From Flavimaricola sp. (GTDB lineage: Bacteria > Pseudomonadota > Alphaproteobacteria > Rhodobacterales > Rhodobacteraceae), in assembly GCA_029255105.1 (NCBI GenBank), contig JAQWWH010000016.1:106345-170344 (forward strand): a stretch of 64,000 bases of DNA. Direction: 5' to 3'. Under the pieces are notes generated by a model. The model was not told the DNA's origin and ran no database searches. It worked only from the letters and a program-made list of their open reading frames with translations. Both the position numbers and the translations under genes were made by a program. Shown here in pieces: positions 1 through 7,385 of the stretch (position 1 is the stretch's first letter; each line of letters starts with the position of its first letter).

Positions 1-222
1 GAAGGGGCCGTTGGTGGTTTTGGCAGTCACGTCGCCCAACTGCTGTCCGACGAAGGGGTTTTTGACGCAGGGCTGAAATTCCGGTCCATGGTCTTGCCCG
101 ACATCTTCATTGATCAGGCCGGACCCAAGGAGATGTATGCCGTTGCCGCCCTCAACGCCGAGGACATCGAGCGCAAAGTGCTTGAGGTGATGGGTGTAGG
201 CGTCATGACCCGGCGGGCCTGA
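1..222 (+). CDS. dxs: 1-deoxy-D-xylulose-5-phosphate synthase, C-terminal fragment
   Basis: This is the last 73 codons of a gene that begins outside the window; the frame is open from base 1 to a TGA. The translation carries the typical DXS tail, with [11 protein letters not shown] followed by [15 protein letters not shown], which belongs to the transketolase C-terminal domain. DXS condenses pyruvate and glyceraldehyde 3-phosphate, using thiamine diphosphate, in the first step of the MEP isoprenoid pathway. The catalytic domains are not visible here. The assignment rests on this tail only, but the tail is distinctive. Confidence 0.85.
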   Translation, partial: EGAVGGFGSHVAQLLSDEGVFDAGLKFRSMVLPDIFIDQAGPKEMYAVAALNAEDIERKVLEVMGVGVMTRRA

Positions 223-272
223 CAAGACATGCTGTCCGGAGGACCCTCCGGTGGATCATTGATGAGGATGAA

Positions 273-989
273 ATGGCGGATACAGAACTGACCCATGCCG
301 AGATCGTAGAGATCCTTGAAGGGGTGACGACGGCGACATTGACCACTGTCCTTCTGAAGAAAGGGCTGCGCAACGTCTGGCTGCGCGGCACCCGGCCACT
401 GAACCCCGGACAGGTCAGGGTCGCGGGCCCTGTCTTTACCCTTCGCTTTGTTCCGGCCCGCGAGGACCTTGCCACACCGGAAAGCTGGTCGTCGCCCATC
501 TCGACCCGCGCTGCGATCGAGGCGATGCCGGAAGGCTGCATTGCCGTGGCCGATGCGATGGGGGTCACCGACGCGGGCATCTTTGGCGATATCCTGGCGG
601 CGCGTATGCAAAAGCGGGGCGTGGCGGCCCTGGTGACAGATGGGGTGATGCGCGATGCGGCGGGCGTTCTGTCCACCGAACTGCCCGTCTGGTGCGACGG
701 AGTGGCGGCCCCACCCTCGGTCGCGGGCCTGACGTTCGTGGGTTGGGAAGAGCCCATTGCATGCGGCGGTGTCGCCGTCATGCCCGGTGACTGGATCGTC
801 GCAGATGCGGACGGGGCGGTATTGATCCCGCAGGCCAAACTTGCCGCTGTCCTGGAAGAAGCGCCCGAGCAGGAGCGGATGGAAGCCTGGATCATGGAAG
901 AGGTCGGACGCGGCGTGTCCTTGCCCGGTCTTTATCCGATGAATGCTGAGACCAAGGCGCGATACGACACATTCAAAGCGAACGGCTAG
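273..989 (+). CDS. RraA-family protein (HMG/CHA aldolase-like)
   Basis: The 238-residue product matches the RraA/MenG-like fold, whose members are either RNase E activity regulators or metal-dependent aldolases and oxaloacetate decarboxylases. The signature is the loop LVTDGVMRDAAG, in which the Arg-Asp pair normally binds pyruvate and Mg2+. At 238 residues it is longer than E. coli RraA (about 160), with an extra C-terminal helical stretch as in the hydroxymethylglutarate-aldolase-like group, so an enzymatic role is likelier than RNase regulation. The start is the ATG behind GAGGATGAA. It follows dxs by 50 bp but has no obvious functional link to it. The substrate cannot be told from sequence. 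Confidence 0.7.
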   Translation: MADTELTHAEIVEILEGVTTATLTTVLLKKGLRNVWLRGTRPLNPGQVRVAGPVFTLRFVPAREDLATPESWSSPISTRAAIEAMPEGCIAVADAMGVTDAGIFGDILAARMQKRGVAALVTDGVMRDAAGVLSTELPVWCDGVAAPPSVAGLTFVGWEEPIACGGVAVMPGDWIVADADGAVLIPQAKLAAVLEEAPEQERMEAWIMEEVGRGVSLPGLYPMNAETKARYDTFKANG

Positions 990-996
990 GGCAGTA

Positions 997-1031
997 GCCT
1001 CCGGCGGGAATATTTAGGGCAAGAAAAAGCC
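997..1031 (+). repeat. Dispersed intergenic repeat, copy a (degenerate)
   Basis: This stretch just after the RraA-family stop reads CCTCCGGCGGGAATATTT followed by AGGGCAAGAAAAAG. It resembles the more complete copies near 9.45, 22.06 and 26.95 kb, keeping the GC-rich arm, the ATATTT and an A/G-rich tail, but it has lost the exact ATCCGAAGAAG core. It lies between two convergent genes. Confidence 0.5.
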
Positions 1032-1044
1032 CGCAAGTCAGCAC

Positions 1045-1824
1045 CTAGTCGCGTTCACGCTCAGACAGCCGGGCCTCGATCGCTTCGAGACGTGACAGTA
1101 CTTTGTCCCGGTATTCGTCGGTTGCGGCATTCGATTCTTCTGCATGGGCGTCCTGCATTGAATTGACGATCAGGCCGACCAGCAGGTTCACCACGGCGAA
1201 AGTGGTTACCATGATAAAGGGGATGAAGAAGGCCCAGGCCCATGAATAGGTCTCCATCACCGGGCGCACGATCCCCATCGACCAGCTTTCCAGGGTCATG
1301 ATCTGGAACAGGGAATAGGCTGAGCCGCCCAAGGTGCCGAACCATTCCGGAAAGGTTTGCCCGAAAAGTTTGGTCGCCATGACGGCCCCGATGTAGAAGA
1401 TGATCCCCATCAGCAGAAAGACGGAGCCCATGCCTGGTAGTGCCGTTATGAACCCTTCAACCACCCGTCGCAGTCGGGGCGCGACGGAGATGACGCGAAG
1501 TACCCGAAGGATCCGGAGCGCCCGCAAGACTGATAGCCCCTGTGTCGCCGGAACCAGCGAAATGCCGACGATGACGAAATCGAACAGGTTCCATGGATTG
1601 CGGAAAAAGCGGGGACCATAGGCAAATAGCTTGGCGAGGATTTCGACGACGAAGACCGTAAGGCACAACCGGTCGAGCAGGACAATAACGCCACCCGCGC
1701 CATCCATGACCACAGCGGATGTTTCAAGCCCAAGGATGATCGCGTTGAAAACGATGACCCCGATAATCGCATTCTTCACGATGTCCCGGTTAAGGATGCG
1801 GGCGGTTTTGGCGCGAAGCGTCAT
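1045..1824 (-). CDS. Bacterial voltage-gated sodium channel (NaChBac/NavAb type)
   Basis: The 259-residue protein is a single-domain six-helix ion channel. The S4 sensor is visible at residues 98-120, with arginines at every third position (VLRALRILRVLR). The pore contains the selectivity filter TLESWSM at 177-183, the sodium-selective sequence of NavAb, followed by an S6 helix and a charged C-terminal helix (about 235-259) that likely forms the tetrameric coiled coil. Such channels assemble as homotetramers in the inner membrane and pass Na+ on depolarisation; in marine and alkaliphilic bacteria they are tied to motility and pH homeostasis. The ATG behind CGAGGG was preferred to a start 24 codons upstream, which would add a non-channel-like tail. 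Confidence 0.93.
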   Translation of the reverse strand: MTLRAKTARILNRDIVKNAIIGVIVFNAIILGLETSAVVMDGAGGVIVLLDRLCLTVFVVEILAKLFAYGPRFFRNPWNLFDFVIVGISLVPATQGLSVLRALRILRVLRVISVAPRLRRVVEGFITALPGMGSVFLLMGIIFYIGAVMATKLFGQTFPEWFGTLGGSAYSLFQIMTLESWSMGIVRPVMETYSWAWAFFIPFIMVTTFAVVNLLVGLIVNSMQDAHAEESNAATDEYRDKVLSRLEAIEARLSERERD

Positions 1825-1966
1825 GATCCCTCGGTGTTTGTCCCACTTCGTTTGAATATGGGGTGCTGTGGCCCGGCTGCAAGCGGTCACTGGCAAGCCG
1901 GATCTGTGGGTTGCACCAAGTTGCCCGCGCCGTGCAATGTCATGTCACTGTTGATGGAGGACTATT

Positions 1967-2668
1967 ATGCGGCCTGTTCTAGTCTTTCGTTGGATCGTGT
2001 TCCTGCTGGCCGCGGGTTACAGCCTGCGCATGATCGTCTTTGGGGGGTATGACGGATTTGGCGGACCTTTTCGCTTTCTGACGGTCTGGGCCCTTTTCGC
2101 CTCATTCTTTGCTGCAAGTCGCATGATCGCCCTAGAGGAGGGCCGGTCGACCTGCCGCTGGGATGGTTTCGTGGGGATGACGGCGGTTATCAACCTGATG
2201 GTCGTGTTCCTGTACTGGCGTCTTTATTTTGGCGACCCGACCTCGGTCACCAAAGATGGTGAATTGGGGGAATGGTGGCTGGAGTACTACCTTCATGCCC
2301 TTGGCCCCTTGCTGCAATGGATCGATGCCCTGTTCTTCCATCGGTCGTTCCGCCGCCCTTTGGCCTCGGTCGGTTGGATCGTGGGGCTGGTGGCCGTCTA
2401 TTTTGCCTGGATCGAGCTGGCCGTCGCGCCCTTGAACGATAGCCCGCAGGGCTCTGTCACAAGCGGCTTGCCATACCGTTTCCTCAACAGCATGGACTGG
2501 CCCGAAAGGGCGCAGTTCTATATCACGAATGTCGGTGTCGGCCTTGGGGTTCTGGCGGCGTTTTGTGTCCTGGCCTGGGTCATTCGCCGTCTTGTTCCAA
2601 GGCGAGAAGTGCCGCGAGGCCGGCCCGATAGTCGGGATAAAGCAGCGTCACGCCAAGCTCTTCCTTGA
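1967..2668 (+). CDS. Pr6Pr / FAR-17a (AIG1)-like integral membrane protein
   Basis: The 233-residue protein has about six hydrophobic helices and a basic C-terminal tail. The pattern RFLTVWALFASFF in the second helix, a conserved His before a long helix (YYLHALGPLLQWIDALFF) and LPYRFLN in the fourth loop resemble the Pr6Pr/FAR-17a-AIG1 superfamily. Eukaryotic AIG1 members are threonine hydrolases of fatty acid esters of hydroxy fatty acids; the role of bacterial members is not known. The start is an ATG 6 bases after GGAGGA. The last 89 bases overlap the convergent SDR gene, an unusually long tail overlap, so the final 30 residues are less constrained. Confidence 0.6.
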   Translation: MRPVLVFRWIVFLLAAGYSLRMIVFGGYDGFGGPFRFLTVWALFASFFAASRMIALEEGRSTCRWDGFVGMTAVINLMVVFLYWRLYFGDPTSVTKDGELGEWWLEYYLHALGPLLQWIDALFFHRSFRRPLASVGWIVGLVAVYFAWIELAVAPLNDSPQGSVTSGLPYRFLNSMDWPERAQFYITNVGVGLGVLAAFCVLAWVIRRLVPRREVPRGRPDSRDKAASRQALP

Positions 2669-3437
2669 TCCGCCTGTTCGAGACCTTTTTGCTTTCGGCA
2701 TAAAAGCTTCGGGCCATGGGCGTCATCTCGGCAGTATCAAAGTCTTCGGCGGGGGGAATGGGCAGGCCAAGAAGTTCGGCCGCGTGGCCGATCACGTCCT
2801 CGGGCGGGGCAGGATCGTCGTCGCAGACGTTGTAGGCAGCACCCGGATTGGGCCGCCGGATCGAGGCCCAGAGAACCTGTGCTATGTCCTCTACATGGGT
2901 GCGCGAAAAGACCTGACCGGATTTGAGGATCCGCCGCGCCGTGCCGTCGCGCACCTTTGCAAAGGGTCCGCGTCCGGGGCCGTAGATCCCGGCCAACCGG
3001 AAAATGTGCAGGGGCAGCCCCGGTATGGCGCCCCAGGCGGCCTCTGCGGCCACGCGGGCCTTGCCGCGCACGGTAGCAGGCGTCAGGGGGCTGTTCTCAT
3101 CCACCCAGCCGCCTGCATGGTCTCCGTAGACGCCGGTCGTGGACAGGTAACCCACCCATTTGAACTGTTCAGCCCGCTCTGCAATCGCCTCCTCAAGCTC
3201 TCTCAGGACCGGGTCCCCATCCGCGTCTGGGGCGGCGGATATCAGGAGGTGGGTTGCCGCGTTCAATGCCGGCAGCATGTCCGCGCCGGGCCAAACCCGG
3301 GGCTCTGTCCCTGCGGCCAGAAGCTCGGCCGCCTTGTCCTGCGACCGGGTTGTCCCGATCACCCGCCAGTCATTGGGCAGGAGCTGGGTCAGCGCCCGGG
3401 CGGAGTATCCGTGTCCAAAGGAAAGCAGCGTCGTCAT
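2580..3437 (-). CDS. YeeZ-type atypical SDR (NAD(P)-binding epimerase-like)
   Basis: The protein begins with the nucleotide-binding signature FGHGYSARAL, the altered Gly-rich loop of the atypical SDR_a4/YeeZ group rather than the classical GxxGxxG. YLSTTGVYGDHAGGWVDE, in mid-protein, is also typical of that group, which generally lacks the catalytic Tyr-x-x-x-Lys pair. The substrate is unknown; the fold predicts a nucleotide-sugar or small-molecule dehydrogenase/epimerase or a non-catalytic sensor. The start MTTLL was chosen over the longer ORF because an AGGGG lies just before it and the Rossmann strand begins there. It is divergent from the methyltransferase, with 61 bp between starts. Confidence 0.7.
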   Translation of the reverse strand: MTTLLSFGHGYSARALTQLLPNDWRVIGTTRSQDKAAELLAAGTEPRVWPGADMLPALNAATHLLISAAPDADGDPVLRELEEAIAERAEQFKWVGYLSTTGVYGDHAGGWVDENSPLTPATVRGKARVAAEAAWGAIPGLPLHIFRLAGIYGPGRGPFAKVRDGTARRILKSGQVFSRTHVEDIAQVLWASIRRPNPGAAYNVCDDDPAPPEDVIGHAAELLGLPIPPAEDFDTAEMTPMARSFYAESKKVSNRRIKEELGVTLLYPDYRAGLAALLALEQDGE

Positions 3438-3498
3438 GCCCCTGTCTCGCCCGTCTCTGCCCGGTTGGCAAGATGGGGCGTTTGGAGAAGAATGGTGT

Positions 3499-4152
3499 AT
3501 GACCGGACCAGACCCCAAATCCGACCCTCAACCGGATCCGAGCCTTCAGGCAGCCTATGACCTGGACAGTCCCGAAAGGGTTATCCGCCTCTACGAGGCC
3601 TGGGCCGAAAGCTATGACGGAACCTTTGCTGCCGCGATGGACTACCAGTTGCCAGCCCGCGTGGCAGAGGCGTTTGACCGCGCGGGTGGCCGGGGGCCAG
3701 TACTGGACGTGGGGGCGGGAACCGGCCTTGTGGCCGAGAGACTGGTGGAACTGGGGTTCGGACTGGTGGACGGTACCGATTTTTCCGAAGAGATGCTGGA
3801 GGTGGCCCGCCGGAAAGAGCTTTACCAGCGGGTGTTTCATGGGGATGTGATGGGGCGGCTGGACTGTCCGGACGACGCCTATGGTGGGGTCGTCAGCGCG
3901 GGGACCTTTACCCACGGCCACGTCGGCCCGGAGGCCTTGCCAGAGCTTTTGCGGGTGGCCTTGCCCGGTGCGGTCTTTGCCCTTTCCATCAATGCCGAGC
4001 ATTACGAGGCCAAGGGCTTTGGCCCCGCCTTTCGGGATCTCGAAGGTCAGATCACTGATTTGCGTTTGCCGGAGGTCAAGATTTATGGGCAGCAGGCGAA
4101 GGGCCCTCATGCCAATGATCTTGGACGGGTTGCGGTGTTTCGAAAGGCTTAG
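3499..4152 (+). CDS. Class I SAM-dependent methyltransferase
   Basis: The 217-residue protein shows the Rossmann methyltransferase motif I VLDVGAGTGLVAERL at about 68-82, then an acidic motif II (GTDFSEEML). The central part resembles the Methyltransf_11/25 group. The N-terminal YEAWAESYDG stretch is common in small-molecule methyltransferases of the UbiE/WBSCR27 type. The acceptor cannot be inferred. The true start is ATG after TGGAG; the longer ORF in the track runs antisense through the neighbouring SDR gene and is not coding there. Confidence 0.8.
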   Translation: MTGPDPKSDPQPDPSLQAAYDLDSPERVIRLYEAWAESYDGTFAAAMDYQLPARVAEAFDRAGGRGPVLDVGAGTGLVAERLVELGFGLVDGTDFSEEMLEVARRKELYQRVFHGDVMGRLDCPDDAYGGVVSAGTFTHGHVGPEALPELLRVALPGAVFALSINAEHYEAKGFGPAFRDLEGQITDLRLPEVKIYGQQAKGPHANDLGRVAVFRKA

Positions 4153-4162
4153 CCGGCCAAAA

Positions 4163-4195
4163 CCGCCTGTTTGACTGGATACGCCAGTCAGGCGG
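4163..4195 (+). terminator. Hairpin after the methyltransferase gene
   Basis: Nested inverted repeats CCGCCT...AGGCGG and GACTGG...CCAGTC form a long stem around the loop ATACG just after the stop codon. There is no U-tract, so it may be a weak or Rho-assisted terminator or an mRNA 3' stabiliser. Confidence 0.4.
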
Positions 4196-4279
4196 GGGCC
4201 AGCGCCGGCCGCAGTTTGCGCTTGCCTTACTGTGAGGTTTGTTTATCGCAATGGGCATAAACATAACACATGCAGGCAA

Positions 4280-5314
4280 ATGACCCAGACAACTCAGACC
4301 ACCCAGTCCGCGACTGGACCCAAATCAGCGCGCGACTGGGTCTCGGTATTGGCTCACTACCGCGAACCCAACGAATGGCGCAGCTTTTTTGAACTTGGGG
4401 TAAGCATCGTCCCGTTCTTTCTTCTTTGGGGCCTGGCATGGTGGGCGTTGTCATATAGCTACCTACTTACCTTGGCCATTTCTGTCGTAAACGCTGCGTT
4501 CCTGTTGCGCATGTTCACCATTCAGCACGATTGCGGCCATGGTTCGCTGTTTCGCAACCGGGTGCTAAGCGACTGGATCGGGCGAGTCATCGGGGTCTTT
4601 ACCCTGACACCCTATGATGTCTGGCGGCGGACCCATTCGGTGCACCACAGCGCTGCGGGCAACCTTGCCAAACGTGGGATGGGTGATGTTCACACCCTCA
4701 CAGTTGCGGAATACAAAAGCCGGTCTTGGATCCACCGCATGCGGTATCGCTTGTATCGGCATCCATTCACCCTTTTTGTGCTTGGCCCGGGCTACCTGTT
4801 CTTCTTGCAGAACCGGATCCCGCTTGGCCTGATGTCGACCGTCAAATACTGGGTCAGCGCGATGGCGACGAACCTTGCGATCGTCACGGCCCTGACTGCG
4901 ATCTGGTACTTTGGCGGCCTGATGCCGGTTCTTCTCATCTTCCTGCCTTCGACCTTGATTGCGGCGACCGCTGGCGTCTGGCTGTTTTATGTCCAGCATC
5001 AGTTCGAAGAGACGATCTGGGATAAGGATGAAGACTGGCAGCTACATGACGCTGCCCTGCATGGCAGCTCACATTATGTCTTGCCGCCCGTGTTGCAGTG
5101 GTTCAGCGCCAACATCGGCATCCACCACGTCCACCACCTTTACAGCCGCATCCCGTTTTACCGGTTGACCGAGGTGTTGCGAGACCACAAGGAACTGGCA
5201 ACCGGCAACCGCATGACCGTGCGCGAAAGCCTGGCCTGCGCCCGGCTTCATCTGTGGGACGAGAAAAGCAAACGGCTTTTGTCCTTTGCCCAGGCCCGCT
5301 CGCTGTCAGCCTAA
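4280..5314 (+). CDS. Membrane fatty acid desaturase
   Basis: The 344-residue protein carries the three histidine boxes of the membrane di-iron desaturases: HDCGH at 83-87, HSVHH at 119-123 and a C-terminal HHVHH near 280. Hydrophobic helices flank the boxes. It should insert a double bond into an acyl chain at the inner membrane using O2 and an external electron donor; the layout is that of acyl-lipid omega-3/omega-6-like desaturases. The start MTQTT was taken because the 16 upstream codons lack hydrophobic or family-like sequence. The substrate position cannot be told. It ends 4 bp inside the convergent MFS gene. Confidence 0.85.
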   Translation: MTQTTQTTQSATGPKSARDWVSVLAHYREPNEWRSFFELGVSIVPFFLLWGLAWWALSYSYLLTLAISVVNAAFLLRMFTIQHDCGHGSLFRNRVLSDWIGRVIGVFTLTPYDVWRRTHSVHHSAAGNLAKRGMGDVHTLTVAEYKSRSWIHRMRYRLYRHPFTLFVLGPGYLFFLQNRIPLGLMSTVKYWVSAMATNLAIVTALTAIWYFGGLMPVLLIFLPSTLIAATAGVWLFYVQHQFEETIWDKDEDWQLHDAALHGSSHYVLPPVLQWFSANIGIHHVHHLYSRIPFYRLTEVLRDHKELATGNRMTVRESLACARLHLWDEKSKRLLSFAQARSLSA

Positions 5315-6480
5315 GGGCTGACGGCGGCCCCTTTGATCCGGGTCATCAGGCGAAAGACGCCCAGCGCCGGGATACAGGCGATCAGCAAGGCCGAGCCAAA
5401 GAGGAAGGTGACCCCGGCCTCTCCGGCCCGGTCCGCAAGGGCTCCGGCAATAGCGGGTCCAGCCATCATCAAAGCATAGTAGATTGAAAAGAACACACCC
5501 ATGCCAAGGGCGCGGGTTTCTGGCCGCAGGATCACGGCAGGCAGGGTCATGATCGGGCCGGCCCCCAGTCCAAAGAAGAACCCGGCCACACTCAGCGCGA
5601 TCGTGATGCCCCATGCCGGCGCGTAAAGGGCGACGGGTAATAGGGCTGAATAGCCAATCAGGCTGATCAGGATGACGGTGTCGCGGCGTCCGGTCCGGTC
5701 AGCGATGATCCCGCCAAGGGGCAGGGCAATCGCGGTGGCGATGACAAAGATGCTGGTCGTCGAACTTGCCGCCGTCAGGGACCATCCCCGCTCGCTCAGG
5801 ACCGACGGTCCAAAGGCAAACACCATCGCCAGACCGACGTTGTAAAGCGCCCAGATCGTGCTGGCGAGGGTCAGGGTGATGATCGGGAACCCTGCTCCAC
5901 CCATGACAGCCGCCGGTTGCGAGGTGGTAGGCGGGGTCTGGTAGAGCAGGGCAAACGCCACCAGTGCAATGCCGATGATCCCGATGACAAAAGCCCAGAC
6001 CCCGGTAAGACCCCCGGTAGTGGCCACGCTTGGCAAGACCAGAAGGGCCAGCGCGATGCCGACCGGCCATGAGTTGATGAAGATCCCCATCGCGGTCGAG
6101 ATTTCGCGCCCGGCAAACCAGTCCACCAGCATCTTGGTCATGATGACGTTTATGATGACGCCACCGACACCCCCGATGACCCGGCCTGCCATCAACCAGC
6201 CCCATGTCGGGGCCAGAGCGATCATGACGACCCCGATCAGCATCAGAACCATGCTCAGCATCACAATCCGCTTGTCACCAAACCGCGCAGCGATGGCCCC
6301 GCCGGGGATGGCGACCACGATGCCCGGGGCAAGGTAAAGACCGATCAGCCAGCCCATATCGGCCAGGCTGACGCCGTAGGTCTCGGCGATCAGGGGTGAT
6401 ACCGCTCCAACGGACTGGAACTGAAACGCCATTGTCAGGCGTGCTGTGAACAACACGGCAAGGATGGTCCAGCGACTCAT
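5311..6480 (-). CDS. MFS transporter
   Basis: The 389-residue protein has twelve hydrophobic segments and the MFS loop motif after TM2 (AARFGDKRIVMLS), with a second copy in the C-terminal half (IADRTGRRDTVILIS). Overall layout resembles the CynX/NNP-like uptake permeases rather than drug exporters. It lies just downstream of the acyl-CoA cluster on the same strand (122 bp gap), so it could import that pathway's substrate, but this is only contextual. A GGAG lies 13 bases before the ATG. Confidence 0.8.
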   Translation of the reverse strand: MSRWTILAVLFTARLTMAFQFQSVGAVSPLIAETYGVSLADMGWLIGLYLAPGIVVAIPGGAIAARFGDKRIVMLSMVLMLIGVVMIALAPTWGWLMAGRVIGGVGGVIINVIMTKMLVDWFAGREISTAMGIFINSWPVGIALALLVLPSVATTGGLTGVWAFVIGIIGIALVAFALLYQTPPTTSQPAAVMGGAGFPIITLTLASTIWALYNVGLAMVFAFGPSVLSERGWSLTAASSTTSIFVIATAIALPLGGIIADRTGRRDTVILISLIGYSALLPVALYAPAWGITIALSVAGFFFGLGAGPIMTLPAVILRPETRALGMGVFFSIYYALMMAGPAIAGALADRAGEAGVTFLFGSALLIACIPALGVFRLMTRIKGAAVSP

Positions 6481-6602
6481 GGCATGGAATGCTCCGGATC
6501 AGACCACCGGAAATCGGGTGGCCCTGTGTGACACTATGCCCAAAGATACTTGGCTGCGAAGGGGCTTTGCGCAAGCATCAGATCGGTAGAAGGGCGTGGT
6601 TC

Positions 6603-7385
6603 CTAGCGACCCTTCCAAACCGGATCCCGCTTTTCGGCAAAGGCCTTGGCGCCCTCTTTCTGGTCCTCGCTCGAATAGAGCAGGTCAACGGTAGCAAACT
6701 GGCGCTTGGTGATGCGGTTGAGGGCGTCCTGAAACCGCATGTCCTCGGCCTCGCGAACGACCTCCTTGATCGCGGCATAGACGAGGGGAGGGCCAGAAGC
6801 GAGAAGGCGGGCGAGATCCCATGCCTTTGGCAGAAGGTCCTCGGGCGTGGTGATCTCTTTGAGAAGGCCCCAGTGCAGGGCCTCTTGCGCATCGAACCAG
6901 CGACCGGTCAGCAAAAGGTCCATCGCGACGTGGTAGGGAATGCGTTTGGGCAATTTGATCGAGGCGGCATCGGCCACGGTGCCCGAACGGATTTCGGGCA
7001 GGGCAAAGGTCGCGTTGTCGGATGCCAGGATCAGATCGCAGGACAAGGCCAGCTCAAGCCCGCCGCCACAACAGATGCCATTAACGGCGCAGATGACCGG
7101 CTTGTTCATCTGGGGCAGCTCCTGCAAGCCGCCAAAGCCGCCGATGCCGTAGTCGCCATCAACGGCGTCGCCCCCGGCGGCGGCCTTCAGGTCCCACCCG
7201 GGGCAAAAGAACTTGTCACCCTCAGCGCGCAGAATGCAGAGCCTCAGGTCGCTGTCATCGCGAAACGCCCGGAAGGTCTCTCCCATGATCCGCGAGGTTG
7301 CCAGGTCGATGGCGTTCGCCTTGGGACGGTCAAGCGTCACCTCAAGGATCGGACCTTCGGTGCGGGTTCGGATGGGTAAGGTCAT
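6603..7385 (-). CDS. Enoyl-CoA hydratase/isomerase (CaiD-like)
   Basis: This 260-residue crotonase-fold protein shows the oxyanion-hole region CGGGLELALSCDLILAS and the second motif ALPEIRSGTVADAA. The length and the tail (QFATVDLLYSSEDQKEGAKAFAEKRDPVWKGR) are those of carnitinyl-CoA dehydratase-like members; the second acidic catalytic position lies near PEIRSG. It would hydrate a 2-enoyl-CoA. The start is the ATG that overlaps the stop of the upstream acyl-CoA synthetase in an ATGA, so the two are translationally coupled. Carnitine as substrate is unproven, because no betaine transporter or carnitine dehydrogenase is nearby. Confidence 0.85.
   Translation of the reverse strand: MTLPIRTRTEGPILEVTLDRPKANAIDLATSRIMGETFRAFRDDSDLRLCILRAEGDKFFCPGWDLKAAAGGDAVDGDYGIGGFGGLQELPQMNKPVICAVNGICCGGGLELALSCDLILASDNATFALPEIRSGTVADAASIKLPKRIPYHVAMDLLLTGRWFDAQEALHWGLLKEITTPEDLLPKAWDLARLLASGPPLVYAAIKEVVREAEDMRFQDALNRITKRQFATVDLLYSSEDQKEGAKAFAEKRDPVWKGR

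Noticed and set aside
2529-3560. 343-codon plus-strand ORF through the YeeZ-like SDR
   Set aside because: It is antisense to a protein with a Rossmann motif and family-typical sequence; only the last part overlaps the methyltransferase start in another frame.
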